Source of the DNA: Dyadobacter sp. CY261
GTDB taxonomy: Bacteria; Bacteroidota; Bacteroidia; Cytophagales; Spirosomataceae
Direction: 5' to 3'
DNA: 64,000 nucleotides
Assembly (NCBI RefSeq): GCF_021440085.1
Contig: NZ_JAKCPW010000001.1
Coordinates: forward strand, 186,001 to 250,000
Part shown: one piece after another, positions 27,466 to 36,139 of the stretch
How the letters are laid out: each line of letters begins with the position of its first letter
Numbering within the stretch: position 1 is the stretch's first letter
Translations under genes and position numbers: made by a program
The notes under the pieces: model-generated
The model's input: only the letters and a program-made list of their open reading frames with translations
The model's database searches: none
Told to the model about the DNA's origin: nothing

Positions 27466-28209
27466 TTAGATAAATTGTATAATTTTTCTCAGAGGTTTCA
27501 ACCACAATGTATAGAACCTCGGTTCCAGATTGTTGATCTTCCACGCCAGCCGGTCGTTGCGGTTAGCGGCGATCCGGTTCTTAAACGTACTGTTGCTGAC
27601 TCCGCCTGCCCGCATTTTTACAAGGACTTTCGGGACATACGCCAGCTTGATGTTCTCCCGATGCACAAAGCGGAGCATCAACTCATAGTCCGCTGCGCTT
27701 CCCAGATCGAGACGAAAGTCACCATGTGCATTGTAAACCTTCCTTTTGACAAAAAAAGTTGGGTGAGGCGGCATCCAACCGTTCAGAAATGCACCGATCT
27801 TATATGCACCTGAGACCCATCTTCTCCTTACAATCGTTGCATCGTTCGCATCAACATATTCAAGATCTCCATAAGAAGCGTCGAAATCGCTGGAAGCCAG
27901 CTCCCCGGCTACATCGCTGATAACCGACGGATAGGCGTAAAAATCATCCGCATTCAGTATTCCAATGACTTCACCGGTTGCCAATTGTATGCCTTTGTTC
28001 ATGGCATCGTAAATTCCACCATCCCTTTCGCTTACAAAATGGGTGATTTTGTTGCCATAGGATCGCACGATTTCCTGCGTACCGTCCTTGGAGTTGCCGT
28101 CCACAACGATGTATTCAACGTTCGGATAATCCTGCCCAAGCACGGATTCGATGCAATGACGAATCGTCGCCGCACCATTATAAACTACCGTGAGAATACT
28201 TACTTTCAA
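27466..28209 (-). CDS. Glycosyltransferase family 2 (TTG start)
   Basis: 247 aa. GT-A fold: KVSILTVVYNG at the N-terminus, VVDGNSKDGTQ, and the metal-binding NADD (DxD-type) at about 86-89; SERDGGIYDAMNKG between them is characteristic of the WcaA-like group in colanic-acid-like loci. The open frame reaches 28338 but the upstream part overlaps the next gene and makes no sense. The start is the TTG at 28209, whose first bases form a TTGA overlap with the stop of the WcaF gene, so the two are translationally coupled. The donor and acceptor sugars cannot be read. Confidence 0.82.
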   Translation of the reverse strand: MKVSILTVVYNGAATIRHCIESVLGQDYPNVEYIVVDGNSKDGTQEIVRSYGNKITHFVSERDGGIYDAMNKGIQLATGEVIGILNADDFYAYPSVISDVAGELASSDFDASYGDLEYVDANDATIVRRRWVSGAYKIGAFLNGWMPPHPTFFVKRKVYNAHGDFRLDLGSAADYELMLRFVHRENIKLAYVPKVLVKMRAGGVSNSTFKNRIAANRNDRLAWKINNLEPRFYTLWLKPLRKIIQFI

Positions 28210-28772
28210 CTGGTTATAGTTCTTGTTTTGATAAATTTCGCAGGATTTCCCTGGTAAATCCCGTAAGCTTCCAAATGACTTGTCGCTACCGAGCCCACTG
28301 TCAGTAATGCGTGCGACCCTACTTGTACACCCGGACAAACCGTAGCCTTTGCACCGATCCAGGAACCCGGCCCGAGCGTTATAGGCTTGACAATTAGGTC
28401 AAAAGCACTTTTTCGATAATTATGATTACCCGTCAGCAGCATCGCTCCTTGTGATAAACAGGCGTTTGATTCAACTGTCACCAAAGTGAGGTTGTCGATC
28501 CACACCTCCTCGCCAATCCATACATGGTTACCGATATGCAGGAACCAGGGGTATTTGATATTCACTTTGGGTTTGATCACAACGCCCCGGCCGATTTTAG
28601 CTCCAAACACCCGAAGGAGCGCGACCTTGAATGCGGACGGGTAAGGTATATGTGTGTAAATGAACAGGCGGTTCAGCACGTACCAAATCGCCTGCTTTGT
28701 ATAACTGCCCGGCTGATACCAGTCGTTGTTATAGGCGGACAGATTGGTTTGGGCTCCTGAGGTCTTTTCCAT
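28206..28772 (-). CDS. WcaF-like colanic acid acetyltransferase
   Basis: 188 aa, the family's usual length. It is a hexapeptide-repeat (left-handed beta-helix) O-acetyltransferase that uses acetyl-CoA. IGRGVVIKPKVNIKYPW, HIGNHVWIGEEVWIDN, SQGAMLLTGNHNY with the catalytic His, GSWIGAKATVCPGVQVG and YGIYQGNPAKFIK are all typical of WcaF. Its start overlaps the end of the upstream GT2 gene by 44 bases, and its stop overlaps the next GT2 gene by 4. In the locus it probably O-acetylates the growing sugar repeat. Confidence 0.85.
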   Translation of the reverse strand: MEKTSGAQTNLSAYNNDWYQPGSYTKQAIWYVLNRLFIYTHIPYPSAFKVALLRVFGAKIGRGVVIKPKVNIKYPWFLHIGNHVWIGEEVWIDNLTLVTVESNACLSQGAMLLTGNHNYRKSAFDLIVKPITLGPGSWIGAKATVCPGVQVGSHALLTVGSVATSHLEAYGIYQGNPAKFIKTRTITS

Positions 28773-29655
28773 ATTCTGTCCTGAAATGTGATATAATCGC
28801 TTGCTTGTCCCTGCCTACCCGGTGATACACTTCATATATCTTTGCGTCCACCAGAAACCGGTACCAAAACCCTTGCAGAACGTGCCAGATCAATCCCTTT
28901 GTTCCATCCAAAAATCCAAGTTTAATGAAGTACCTGAATGTGAAATAGATAAATGGCCTTGTAAAGAGGGGAAGATTGGCATATTTGATTTTCAGGTAAC
29001 GCGTCCGCTGTTCCTGGCTTCCCCATAAACTAGGTACTACTGTCTCTTTATTATCAAAATTATATTTAATGTTCAACAGGTCAATGACCTCCCGGATTGC
29101 ATAATTGTTATGCTTTTGTGTCCACCAGGTGAGATTGTTAAGGTTATGATCGACGATATCGTGCTGCAACTGTGCCGTTGTGCCGCTACTGAGCTTGATA
29201 TGCTCATCCATCCAGAGCTCTTCGCAAATCCCCAACCCACGTCGCCAGAAACGTAGCAGCCAGATCGGATAGTAGTCTCCCCGGCGGATCCATTTTTCCA
29301 TGAACAGAACCCGTCTCTTAACATACAGCCCGGAAACCGTCTCGGGTACCTGGCCGAGCGTGCTATTCAGTTCGGCGGCAAGATCACTTGAAATGTATTC
29401 ATCGGCGTCTATCCGCATGAGCCATTTCGTCTGGAATGGGTTGTTGCGAATGCCGAAATTGAACTGGAATGCATATGAAATCCAGGGATTTTGTACTACT
29501 GTGGCGCCCAGGCTTTCGGCGATGGCAACCGTGTCGTCGGTTGAGAAGGAGTCTACGATGAAAATTTTATCCGTAACCTGCAAAAGGCTTTGAATGCATC
29601 GGCCGATGTGCTTGGATTCGTTGTGTGTTAAAATGATGACGGATAGATCGATCAT
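28729..29655 (-). CDS. Glycosyltransferase family 2
   Basis: 308 aa from the ATG at 29655 (MIDLSVIILTHNESKHIG). GT-A motifs IVDSFSTDDT and RIDADEYIS (about 87-95, metal-binding) are present, and the C-terminal half has long aromatic segments (FTRPFIYFTFRYFIKLGF) that could lie on the membrane. It resembles the LPS core and WaaE-type beta-1,4-glucosyltransferase group. The frame is open to 29709, but that stretch has no family match. The 3' end overlaps wcaF by 44 bases. Confidence 0.84.
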   Translation of the reverse strand: MIDLSVIILTHNESKHIGRCIQSLLQVTDKIFIVDSFSTDDTVAIAESLGATVVQNPWISYAFQFNFGIRNNPFQTKWLMRIDADEYISSDLAAELNSTLGQVPETVSGLYVKRRVLFMEKWIRRGDYYPIWLLRFWRRGLGICEELWMDEHIKLSSGTTAQLQHDIVDHNLNNLTWWTQKHNNYAIREVIDLLNIKYNFDNKETVVPSLWGSQEQRTRYLKIKYANLPLFTRPFIYFTFRYFIKLGFLDGTKGLIWHVLQGFWYRFLVDAKIYEVYHRVGRDKQAIISHFRTEYGKDLRSPNQSVRL

Positions 29656-29740
29656 ACTGGCTTGAAAACAGAACCCGGCGTCGTTCGTCGAACGAACGTT
29701 GCCAGGCACCGGTTAGCGGTTACTTGCGCCGCAAATGTAA

Positions 29741-30895
29741 TTACTTTTTTTGAACCTTCTTGTATTCTTCCAATAACTGATTGGCGACCACCCTGATGTC
29801 AAAGTTTTCGGTTACCATCTTGTGGGCTCGATTTGCGATGCCTTCGGCGTAGTTCTTGTCTTGTAATATTTTAAGAAGACCTTCCGCAACTCCGTCGCTC
29901 GAGAGCGGCGTGAGGAATGCCGCGTCGTAGCGTGCGATGTAGTCGCCAAAGCCCACGCGGTCGGAGACGAGAGCGGGTACACCGGAGGTCATGGCTTCGA
30001 GTACTGCGATCGAAAACCCTTCCGAGTAGGAGGGCGATACAAAGAGGTCGGCGTCGGCTAGCGCTTCTTTTTTAATGGTGTCGGTAAGCATTCCTACCAG
30101 TTTTACACGCCTTTCGAGGTTGTGCTTGCGGATGAATTGTTCCGTTTCGGCCTGATAGCCATCGTCCGGGCCAGCAAGGATCAGCTGGGCGTCAGGTATT
30201 TGCTCGTGTACTTTTTGGAATGCGGGTAAAAGGAGGTCGAGTCCCTTTTTGATATTAAGCCTCGCCATGAAAAGCACCATTTGCTGGTCAGGCGAAATGC
30301 CGTACCTGGCCCTGAATGTTCCTTTTGCAGGCAAATGCGCACGGGTGTACTCGTCGAGTTTCATGCCGTTCGGTACGATTACCATGTTTTTGGGACGATA
30401 ACCCAGGTAACGGATTACATCCTCTTCCTCGTCAGTATTGTTGATCTGGATCAGGTCGGCCTGGCCGAGAAGCTTTTTTTGGTACAAGAACGTCACCAGG
30501 TCTTTTTTCCATTTGCTATGCGCCACTGCCCATTTGTCGAGCAAACCGTGGATTGTGATGACCTTTACGGCCTTGGAAGGGATCAGGAACGGCGCCAGAC
30601 TACCGAAATGCCAGATGCCATGCATATGCACCACGTCGTACTCGTGGATGTGTTTTTTTAAGTATTTGTACAAATCAATGGAAAACTCCCGATAGAAGTT
30701 GCTCAGTGGCGTTGTACGCGCCACCTCGATCAGGCGCGCACCTTCGGGTACAGGATACATTTTTTCGCCTGGCGTCATCGGGCTCAGAATGTCGACCTGG
30801 TGGCCTTGCTTTACGACTTCCGTCGTGTGGTCGTAAATAATGCGGGCCGGGCCTCCAATTGCCCATGTATATGCACAAATATTCAGTATTCGCAT
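29741..30895 (-). CDS. Glycosyltransferase family 4
   Basis: 384 aa, GT-B fold retaining transferase. A Glycosyl_transf_4-like N-terminal domain (GGPARIIYDHTTEVV; HMHGIWHFGSLAPF) and a C-terminal domain with LFMARLNIKKGLDLL and the donor-binding E-x7-E in SYSEGFSIAVLEAMTSG (about 290-306). 85 bases separate it from the downstream GT2, and 8 bases from the upstream GT4, so it is part of the same transcript. The sugar donor is unknown. Confidence 0.88.
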   Translation of the reverse strand: MRILNICAYTWAIGGPARIIYDHTTEVVKQGHQVDILSPMTPGEKMYPVPEGARLIEVARTTPLSNFYREFSIDLYKYLKKHIHEYDVVHMHGIWHFGSLAPFLIPSKAVKVITIHGLLDKWAVAHSKWKKDLVTFLYQKKLLGQADLIQINNTDEEEDVIRYLGYRPKNMVIVPNGMKLDEYTRAHLPAKGTFRARYGISPDQQMVLFMARLNIKKGLDLLLPAFQKVHEQIPDAQLILAGPDDGYQAETEQFIRKHNLERRVKLVGMLTDTIKKEALADADLFVSPSYSEGFSIAVLEAMTSGVPALVSDRVGFGDYIARYDAAFLTPLSSDGVAEGLLKILQDKNYAEGIANRAHKMVTENFDIRVVANQLLEEYKKVQKK

Positions 30896-30903
30896 GCTTT
30901 CGT

Positions 30904-32103
30904 TCAGTGTATAGTTGTGTTATGCCCCTTTCCAGATGGCCGGGCCGCGGCAGCCAGACTTCGGTAGTTGTCGGCCATTTGTATGGCTACGGGTCCGGAG
31001 GCAAAAGGTGCGACTAATTTCAAAGATTCTATTCCCATTCCGATTATCTGGTCGGGATTCTGGATAAAAAAGCCGAGGTGCTTTTCCAGGTCGGCCTGTT
31101 GGCTGTGATCGAATGTAAAACCATTGAGACCGTCGCGTACAAGATCGGCTGCGCAGCCACAGGTTTTTGAAACAATCACGGGCATTCCGCAAACCATTGC
31201 TTCATTCACCACTAATCCCCACGGCTCCGATTGGCTGGGTAGTACGAGCACATCACTTTTGGCGAGCCAGACGGGTACCTGATACCATGGAAAACCACCC
31301 GCAAAAATGACCCGATCGGTAATTCCTTGCTCGGCGGTAAGCCTTTCAAGAGCGGAACGCTCCGGACCGTCGCCGACGATAAGAAGTTCCCAATTTGACC
31401 CTGAATATTTAACCACATTGGCGAATGCGCGTATCAGGGTCGGTAAATTCTTTTCTGGTGCCAGCCGCCCGACGTATACAAATTTACGGGTAAGGGGGTT
31501 GTCAATCGCATCCGCCGACAATGCATTTTTTGCTTCATCAAACCGCTGCCTGATCACTTGCTCGTCGATCACCGCAGCATTTCTGACCCTGATCGCGCTT
31601 TTGGCGACGCCCAGGCTTTCCAAATATTCCGCCGAAGTTATGCCAAAACAGAAAAAGGCATTGGCACGGTTAATAATCATCTTTTTGATCCGCTCCTTCC
31701 ATGCCGACCGATTATTATCCGCAGAGGAAGATTCGGAAGAAATCACAACGGGAATGCCTTTCCGGCGCGCATAAAACATCAGTAACAGTTGTGCCCAATC
31801 GAAATAGCCGGTGATATTGAGCACGTCGGGACGGTATTCGTTAAATATCCGGAACAAGGCCTCTCTTCTTTCTCCGAAGGTTATCTGATCGAGGCTGCGC
31901 TCGAAGAGTAATCGATAAGGATATTTGTAAACGATTGTGTCATCGGCTTGCATCACTTTCCTGCTTGCCTCATACAAACCGATCTGCGCTACCAGCAGCT
32001 CGTCGGCGGGGTTTGCCTGTCTGATGGCCCGATCGATCTCACTGAACAGTTTCGATTTGTAATGCGCCCATAATTGGTTGTGGACAATCAATACACGCAT
32101 CAT
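30904..32103 (-). CDS. Glycosyltransferase family 4
   Basis: 399 aa. A second GT-B transferase, distinct from its neighbour. The C-terminal donor site reads KFVYVGRLAPEKNLPTLI and SQSEPWGLVVNEAMVCG, with the E-x7-E pattern. The N-terminal half begins RVLIVHNQLWAHYKSKLF, as in group 1 transferases acting on lipid-linked sugars. The start ATG overlaps the stop of the SGNH gene by 4 bases (32100-32103), a sign of coupling. Specificity unknown. Confidence 0.87.
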   Translation of the reverse strand: MMRVLIVHNQLWAHYKSKLFSEIDRAIRQANPADELLVAQIGLYEASRKVMQADDTIVYKYPYRLLFERSLDQITFGERREALFRIFNEYRPDVLNITGYFDWAQLLLMFYARRKGIPVVISSESSSADNNRSAWKERIKKMIINRANAFFCFGITSAEYLESLGVAKSAIRVRNAAVIDEQVIRQRFDEAKNALSADAIDNPLTRKFVYVGRLAPEKNLPTLIRAFANVVKYSGSNWELLIVGDGPERSALERLTAEQGITDRVIFAGGFPWYQVPVWLAKSDVLVLPSQSEPWGLVVNEAMVCGMPVIVSKTCGCAADLVRDGLNGFTFDHSQQADLEKHLGFFIQNPDQIIGMGIESLKLVAPFASGPVAIQMADNYRSLAAAARPSGKGHNTTIH

Positions 32104-33143
32104 TGATGAAGGTTAAGGTATTCCAGGAACAATGGGTAAAGGTTATTGGCAAGAAATTCCTGCCCGCGGCTGTTGAAGTGGACGACATCCATTTTCCGGT
32201 AATTCGTTTTGGAAACGCCGAACTGGAACTCGTTGATAAGCCTGATATCCTTTTCTTTGGCAAATGCGATGATCTGCTGGCCCTGATCGTTGAAATGTCC
32301 CAGGTCGATCTCGGAGATTTCAGGGTGCAGGTAAATGAACATCGGAATATTGCCCGCTTTTGCGATCTCGTAGATTTGCTCGTAACCCGGGTTGAAGATC
32401 AGTCCGGGCTTGCGGATGCCGGCATTATTAAGCCTTTGGGCTTCAACGGTATCTTCCACAGCCTTCGCATCCGTGGCCACGTGCGCGCTGTCTGTCACAT
32501 CCGGCTTGACAATCGCGATTTTGTCTTCCTTTTTCTGCGGTTCGGGTGAGAGGAATAGCGTATCTAAGTAATAGAAGAAAATCCAGCGGTAACGGTCCCA
32601 CAGTTCATAAAGGGCCACTTTATATTGCTTATTAGGCCATCCCGGATCGACTCCGACCGGACTTTGGGGCGACATGATGTCAAACGCATCGTGGCTGCTC
32701 GTAACAAGGCAGATCAGCTTGGCTTTGAATGTTCCATATTTTTTAAGGTAAGCGGCGATATTGTCGGGTCCCCATGACCCTGCTGAGATGTTCAAAACGC
32801 GCACCCGCTTGTTGAAAGATTTCAAAAAGCGCTTTTCCAGCAATGTCGATGCGATGCTGTCCTGATCGGTTAGGCTACCACCGTTCACAACCGAGTCACC
32901 GATCAGCAATATCACAAGGCTGTCGGTGGGTTGTATTTCGTCGTTTCGCATCGAAAAGCTATTGGTACGGAGCACCTGCCCGAACCGTTTAACGTCCTGG
33001 TTGGGCGCATATATATATTCAAAATCGGGGTCTGATACGTAGAGCGGTGAATTACAAAAGCCATATTTTACCCTCAATACCACCTCGGTTATCCCCGCAA
33101 GAATGACAATAGCAATTAAAAACCTGTAAACAAATTTTAACAT
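32100..33143 (-). CDS. Membrane-anchored SGNH/GDSL-like protein
   Basis: 347 aa from the internal ATG at 33143, which opens directly with a membrane segment (MLKFVYRFLIAIVILAGITEVVL). The frame is open to 33209, but the -7 box at 33176-33183 lies inside that extension. SGNH blocks are visible: ILLIGDSVVNGG (nucleophile Ser), NISAGSWGPDN (Gly), the SSHDAFD segment in place of the block III Asn region, and a C-terminal DVVHFNSRG with the His of the catalytic dyad. Such proteins de-acetylate or acetylate extracytoplasmic polysaccharides. As the first gene of the sugar-transferase operon it may tailor the polymer together with the WcaF-like transferase. Confidence 0.78.
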   Translation of the reverse strand: MLKFVYRFLIAIVILAGITEVVLRVKYGFCNSPLYVSDPDFEYIYAPNQDVKRFGQVLRTNSFSMRNDEIQPTDSLVILLIGDSVVNGGSLTDQDSIASTLLEKRFLKSFNKRVRVLNISAGSWGPDNIAAYLKKYGTFKAKLICLVTSSHDAFDIMSPQSPVGVDPGWPNKQYKVALYELWDRYRWIFFYYLDTLFLSPEPQKKEDKIAIVKPDVTDSAHVATDAKAVEDTVEAQRLNNAGIRKPGLIFNPGYEQIYEIAKAGNIPMFIYLHPEISEIDLGHFNDQGQQIIAFAKEKDIRLINEFQFGVSKTNYRKMDVVHFNSRGQEFLANNLYPLFLEYLNLHQ

Positions 33144-33175
33144 CAAGTGAACGTCGTCTGCGTCGAAACTGACTA

Positions 33176-33183
33176 CAAATTTA
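33176..33183 (-). promoter_or_regulatory. -7 box of polysaccharide operon
   Basis: TAAATTTG on the minus strand matches TAnnTTTG exactly; transcription would begin near 33169, so the first gene would start at ATG 33143. No good -33 TTTG is found at the right distance. Confidence 0.4.
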
Positions 33184-33274
33184 GGATTACTTTTTCCAAT
33201 TTTGGCCATTTCGGCTTTCGTTAACTAAATATGTCGGCTTTTCCACCTGTCCTGGGAAGCTGATGAGCTGACGA

Positions 33275-33316
33275 CCGTTGTTCGGGTAGTGGTGAGGATT
33301 ACTACCCGAACAACGG
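33275..33316 (-). terminator. Perfect hairpin beyond the VOC gene
   Basis: A 16-bp perfect stem (33275-33290 with 33301-33316, CCGTTGTTCGGGTAGT and its complement) with a 10-base loop, about 80 bases past the stop of the minus-strand VOC gene and upstream of the polysaccharide operon. No T-run, so terminator by position and stem only. Confidence 0.5.
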
Positions 33317-33397
33317 ATATGGTAGCGTAGGCGGGAAGAGGGAATTGGTTTATCGGTTTGCAGGAAACAGGTGCCATCGGGTGCTGCCGCCGCTTTT

Positions 33398-33766
33398 TTA
33401 TGCAATCATTTCAATCAGCTCGATCCGGTTGCCAAACGGATCGCGGAACGAAAAGCGGTTGCGATCAGGGATCTTGCTGTCGTTTCTCAGAGGAATCCCA
33501 TGCTGTTCCAACACAGCCCGCGCCGCTTCCAGATCTGCCACTTCAAATGCGGGGTGCCGCTGCGAGAGGTCGTGCACATCTTCTGCCCTGATATGCAATT
33601 GGATATCGCCCATTTGAAACCAGATCGCTCCGTTCGGCAGGGGGTAACCGAGATCGGTCAACTCTTCGAGTCCCAACACTCCGCCGTAGAAATCCCGGGC
33701 CTGTTGTTCGGCCCCTGGCGGAATGCAAAGCATGATATGATCGAGTTTTTTAAATATAATTTTCAT
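33398..33766 (-). CDS. VOC family protein (glyoxalase-like)
   Basis: 122 aa, a single vicinal-oxygen-chelate domain: HIMLCIPPGAEQQARDFYGGVLGLEEL at the start (metal His), QLHIRAEDVHD in the middle and FRDPFGNRIELIE at the end (metal Glu). These proteins form dimers with metal sites across the interface, and include glyoxalases, dioxygenases and resistance proteins. The reaction is not determinable. The upstream cupin gene ends 27 bases from its start, so the two are probably co-transcribed. Confidence 0.86.
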   Translation of the reverse strand: MKIIFKKLDHIMLCIPPGAEQQARDFYGGVLGLEELTDLGYPLPNGAIWFQMGDIQLHIRAEDVHDLSQRHPAFEVADLEAARAVLEQHGIPLRNDSKIPDRNRFSFRDPFGNRIELIEMIA

Positions 33767-33793
33767 GATCAGGAGTGATTTTGGGCATTAAAA

Positions 33794-34303
33794 CTACTTC
33801 CATATTTCGGATAATCCCTTATCCGCACCCCAAATCGGGTCAAGACGGGGGATGGGAACCTTGCTGATATTTTCCAGTGCCCGCGGACGATCGCCTGGTT
33901 CGCCCCGCAAAATATCGTAGTCACGTCCGTCCGGATAAGCGCCTACTACTGCAAAGTCTGACGAGGCTTCAAGCTTCCTATGCCCTACGCCGGCCGGTAT
34001 CACCAGCACATCTCCCGCAACGACTTGGAGCTTTTCCCCATGCTCGCCACCCATATGCAGCACTGCATTACCAGCATAAACGCCCAGTACCTCATGAGTG
34101 ATGCTATGGTAATGGTGGTACGAAAACACGCCATTGCGCCAGGAATTTGTCCAGCTATTCTCCGCAAACCGCTTTTCCAGCCACTCGGCACCTTCCCGAC
34201 CAGTCACCTGAAATGCATCGTGGTACACAAGCAGCGGAAATTTGTTATTTGGAATACTGCCGTCGTCTTTGAAGAAGTATGTTTGGGGTTGGCTGATGTT
34301 CAT
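33794..34303 (-). CDS. Cupin domain protein
   Basis: 169 aa. The cupin motifs are clear: motif 1 around YHHYHSITHEVLGVYAG (two His and a Glu as metal ligands, about 62-78) and motif 2 around DVLVIPAGVGHRKL with a third His (about 98-111). It resembles the small YjlB-type cupins of Bacteroidota and Firmicutes. The enzymatic or binding role is unknown. It is read from the same strand as the small ORF and amidohydrolase upstream, 22 bases from the former. Confidence 0.84.
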   Translation of the reverse strand: MNISQPQTYFFKDDGSIPNNKFPLLVYHDAFQVTGREGAEWLEKRFAENSWTNSWRNGVFSYHHYHSITHEVLGVYAGNAVLHMGGEHGEKLQVVAGDVLVIPAGVGHRKLEASSDFAVVGAYPDGRDYDILRGEPGDRPRALENISKVPIPRLDPIWGADKGLSEIWK

Positions 34304-34325
34304 AGGATGCTGTTGGTATAACTTC

Positions 34326-34559
34326 TCATATGGTAGCGCAAACTCGCTTTGACTTCGGCCAGGTGATTTTTAGTAAATCGATCGGCTCTGGCTGTGGGTC
34401 GGCGTCGGCAAAATAAACAAGGTAGCGAACCACCTGGCAAGGATCACTGGCTGGATAATTCGTTTGGTAACATCCCAACATGGTAGCCAGGTCGAAATGC
34501 AGTAGTAATGCGTGGATATCCCAAAAATATTGCGGTTTATCTGGTGACGGGTTTTCCAT
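34326..34559 (-). CDS. Small protein of unknown function
   Basis: 77 aa. The ATG follows the stop of the amidohydrolase gene with one base between, and the cupin gene starts 22 bases downstream, so it fits as a translationally coupled operon member. The product is aromatic and acidic (DKPQYFWDIHALLLHFDL, VRYLVYFADADPQPEP), with no signal peptide, membrane segment or motif I recognise. It is kept as a gene because of its fit in the operon and natural composition. It could still be chance. Confidence 0.55.
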   Translation of the reverse strand: MENPSPDKPQYFWDIHALLLHFDLATMLGCYQTNYPASDPCQVVRYLVYFADADPQPEPIDLLKITWPKSKRVCATI

Positions 34560-34560
34560 T

Positions 34561-35901
34561 TTACTTCGCTATTGGCCCTTTACTGACTTCTTTCCCTTCT
34601 TTCCAAACAGATTCGATCTTCCGCGTGTTCTTGATGTCGTCCATAGGGTTGGCGGTGAGAATTAGCAGGTCGGCCTTCTTGCCTTGTTCTAAGGTACCTT
34701 TTTCACTGGCGATGCGCAACGCTTCGGCGGCATTGCGGGTGCTGATGGTGATGGCCTGGGCGGGTGTGAGGCCTGCTTTCACCATCAGTTCCATTTCCAG
34801 ATGCTCGGTGAAGCCTTGCGTGCGGACGGGGAATGCGCCGGAATCGGTACCTAGCGCGACCCTAATGCCCGCGTCGTAGATTTTTTTCAGATTGATCATC
34901 GCAGTTTTAAATGCGGATATATTGCGCTGATAATCCGGAGAGTTTTTAATCTTTTCACCGTAGGCTTTATTGGTAATCATTTCAAAAACGCCTGGTTCCA
35001 GCGAAGCTTTAAAGAATGCGTCGTTGATCCAGTCAGGATTGCCAGCGTAAACGAATTGGTATTCATCGAGCGATAACGTCGGAATATAGGTCACATTTTT
35101 CTCCTTCATTTTGGTCAAAAGGTCTTCGTCCACTTCCTTGTCACGGATACTATGGGCGATGACGTCAATACCGGCTTCGGTCAGTTTACGGGCATCCTCG
35201 ACGTAGAAAAGGTGTGCTGCTATCCGAATGTTATGTTTATGCGCCTCACGGATGATCGCCTGGTAAATTTCCGGCTTCATTTTCTGCGCATTTCCGCCGT
35301 GGTCGTCTACCCAGATTTTCACAACGGTCGGTTTTACAATCGCCAGTTTCTCCATCATTGCAGGCACTTCTTCGGGTGAATCAGGCCGCAACAGCAGATT
35401 CATCCACGAGCCCGGATTCGGGTCGGGGGTATTAAAACCATATCCTGCCGAATACAACATGGCACCTGGCAGTAATCCATTCTGGGTAGAGTCGATAAGG
35501 CCGTTGAAAATGAGCGGACGGTCCGTACCCATGGACAATATCGCGCTTACGCCGTAATCTTCATATTTTTTAAGATGCCGGAGCAGGTTGTCACGGGTGT
35601 AGTTGTCGGCGGAGGACGTGGTTCCTTTTAGCGTGCCAACGTGCGCATGCGCACAAATGAGCGATGGCATGACGGTCTTTCCGGTCAAATCGATTTCGCG
35701 GGCGCCGCTGGCCTTTATATCCTTTTGAATAGCGGAAATCTGCCCGCCGGCGATCAGAATGTCAGTATTTTTTTTCGGTGCTGCTCCAGTGCCGTCGATT
35801 ACAGTCGCATTTTTCAATAGCACCAAGCTGGTGGTTTGTGCCACGGCATCGGCGTAGATCAGCGAACCGATTAACGCCAACGCCAAAATTCGATTTTTCA
35901 T
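34561..35901 (-). CDS. Exported amidohydrolase family protein
   Basis: 446 aa from the ATG at 35901, which opens a signal peptide (MKNRILALALIGSLIYADAVA). The frame is open to 35949 but would bury it. The metal-dependent hydrolase fold has the HxH pair in ICAHAHVG, a later EAHKHNIRIAAHLF with another metal His, a HSIRDKE segment, and the catalytic Asp in LGTDSGAF. The closing KADLLILTANPMDDI is the usual end of the urease/imidazolonepropionase-like group. Periplasmic relatives cleave dipeptides or cyclic amides, but the substrate is unknown. First gene of a four-gene minus-strand run (amidohydrolase, small ORF, cupin, VOC). Confidence 0.86.
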   Translation of the reverse strand: MKNRILALALIGSLIYADAVAQTTSLVLLKNATVIDGTGAAPKKNTDILIAGGQISAIQKDIKASGAREIDLTGKTVMPSLICAHAHVGTLKGTTSSADNYTRDNLLRHLKKYEDYGVSAILSMGTDRPLIFNGLIDSTQNGLLPGAMLYSAGYGFNTPDPNPGSWMNLLLRPDSPEEVPAMMEKLAIVKPTVVKIWVDDHGGNAQKMKPEIYQAIIREAHKHNIRIAAHLFYVEDARKLTEAGIDVIAHSIRDKEVDEDLLTKMKEKNVTYIPTLSLDEYQFVYAGNPDWINDAFFKASLEPGVFEMITNKAYGEKIKNSPDYQRNISAFKTAMINLKKIYDAGIRVALGTDSGAFPVRTQGFTEHLEMELMVKAGLTPAQAITISTRNAAEALRIASEKGTLEQGKKADLLILTANPMDDIKNTRKIESVWKEGKEVSKGPIAK

Positions 35902-36139
35902 AAAAATGGTGAGTTTGGGATCGGTTGGCAAGAAGGGTGATTTTTTCAATTTTACGAAAAAAGGGCCATCTTTTAAAAAAGGGAAAGTGAATTGGATAAA
36001 TGTAGAATTTGTTTTAGAAAATTATAAAATTAGCTCAGGTATTCCTTTACACGTCCCGATTCACTGGAATAAGGACTATATTGTACGGATGGATGGAATC
36101 CACTGCTGACGTTTCCTATTGTAAGTTTTCCAAAAATGA

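Noticed and set aside
35906..36109. Short plus-strand ORF upstream of the hybrid kinase
   Set aside because: 67 codons, Lys/Phe-rich from AT-rich intergenic DNA, overlaps the start region of the amidohydrolase; no support.
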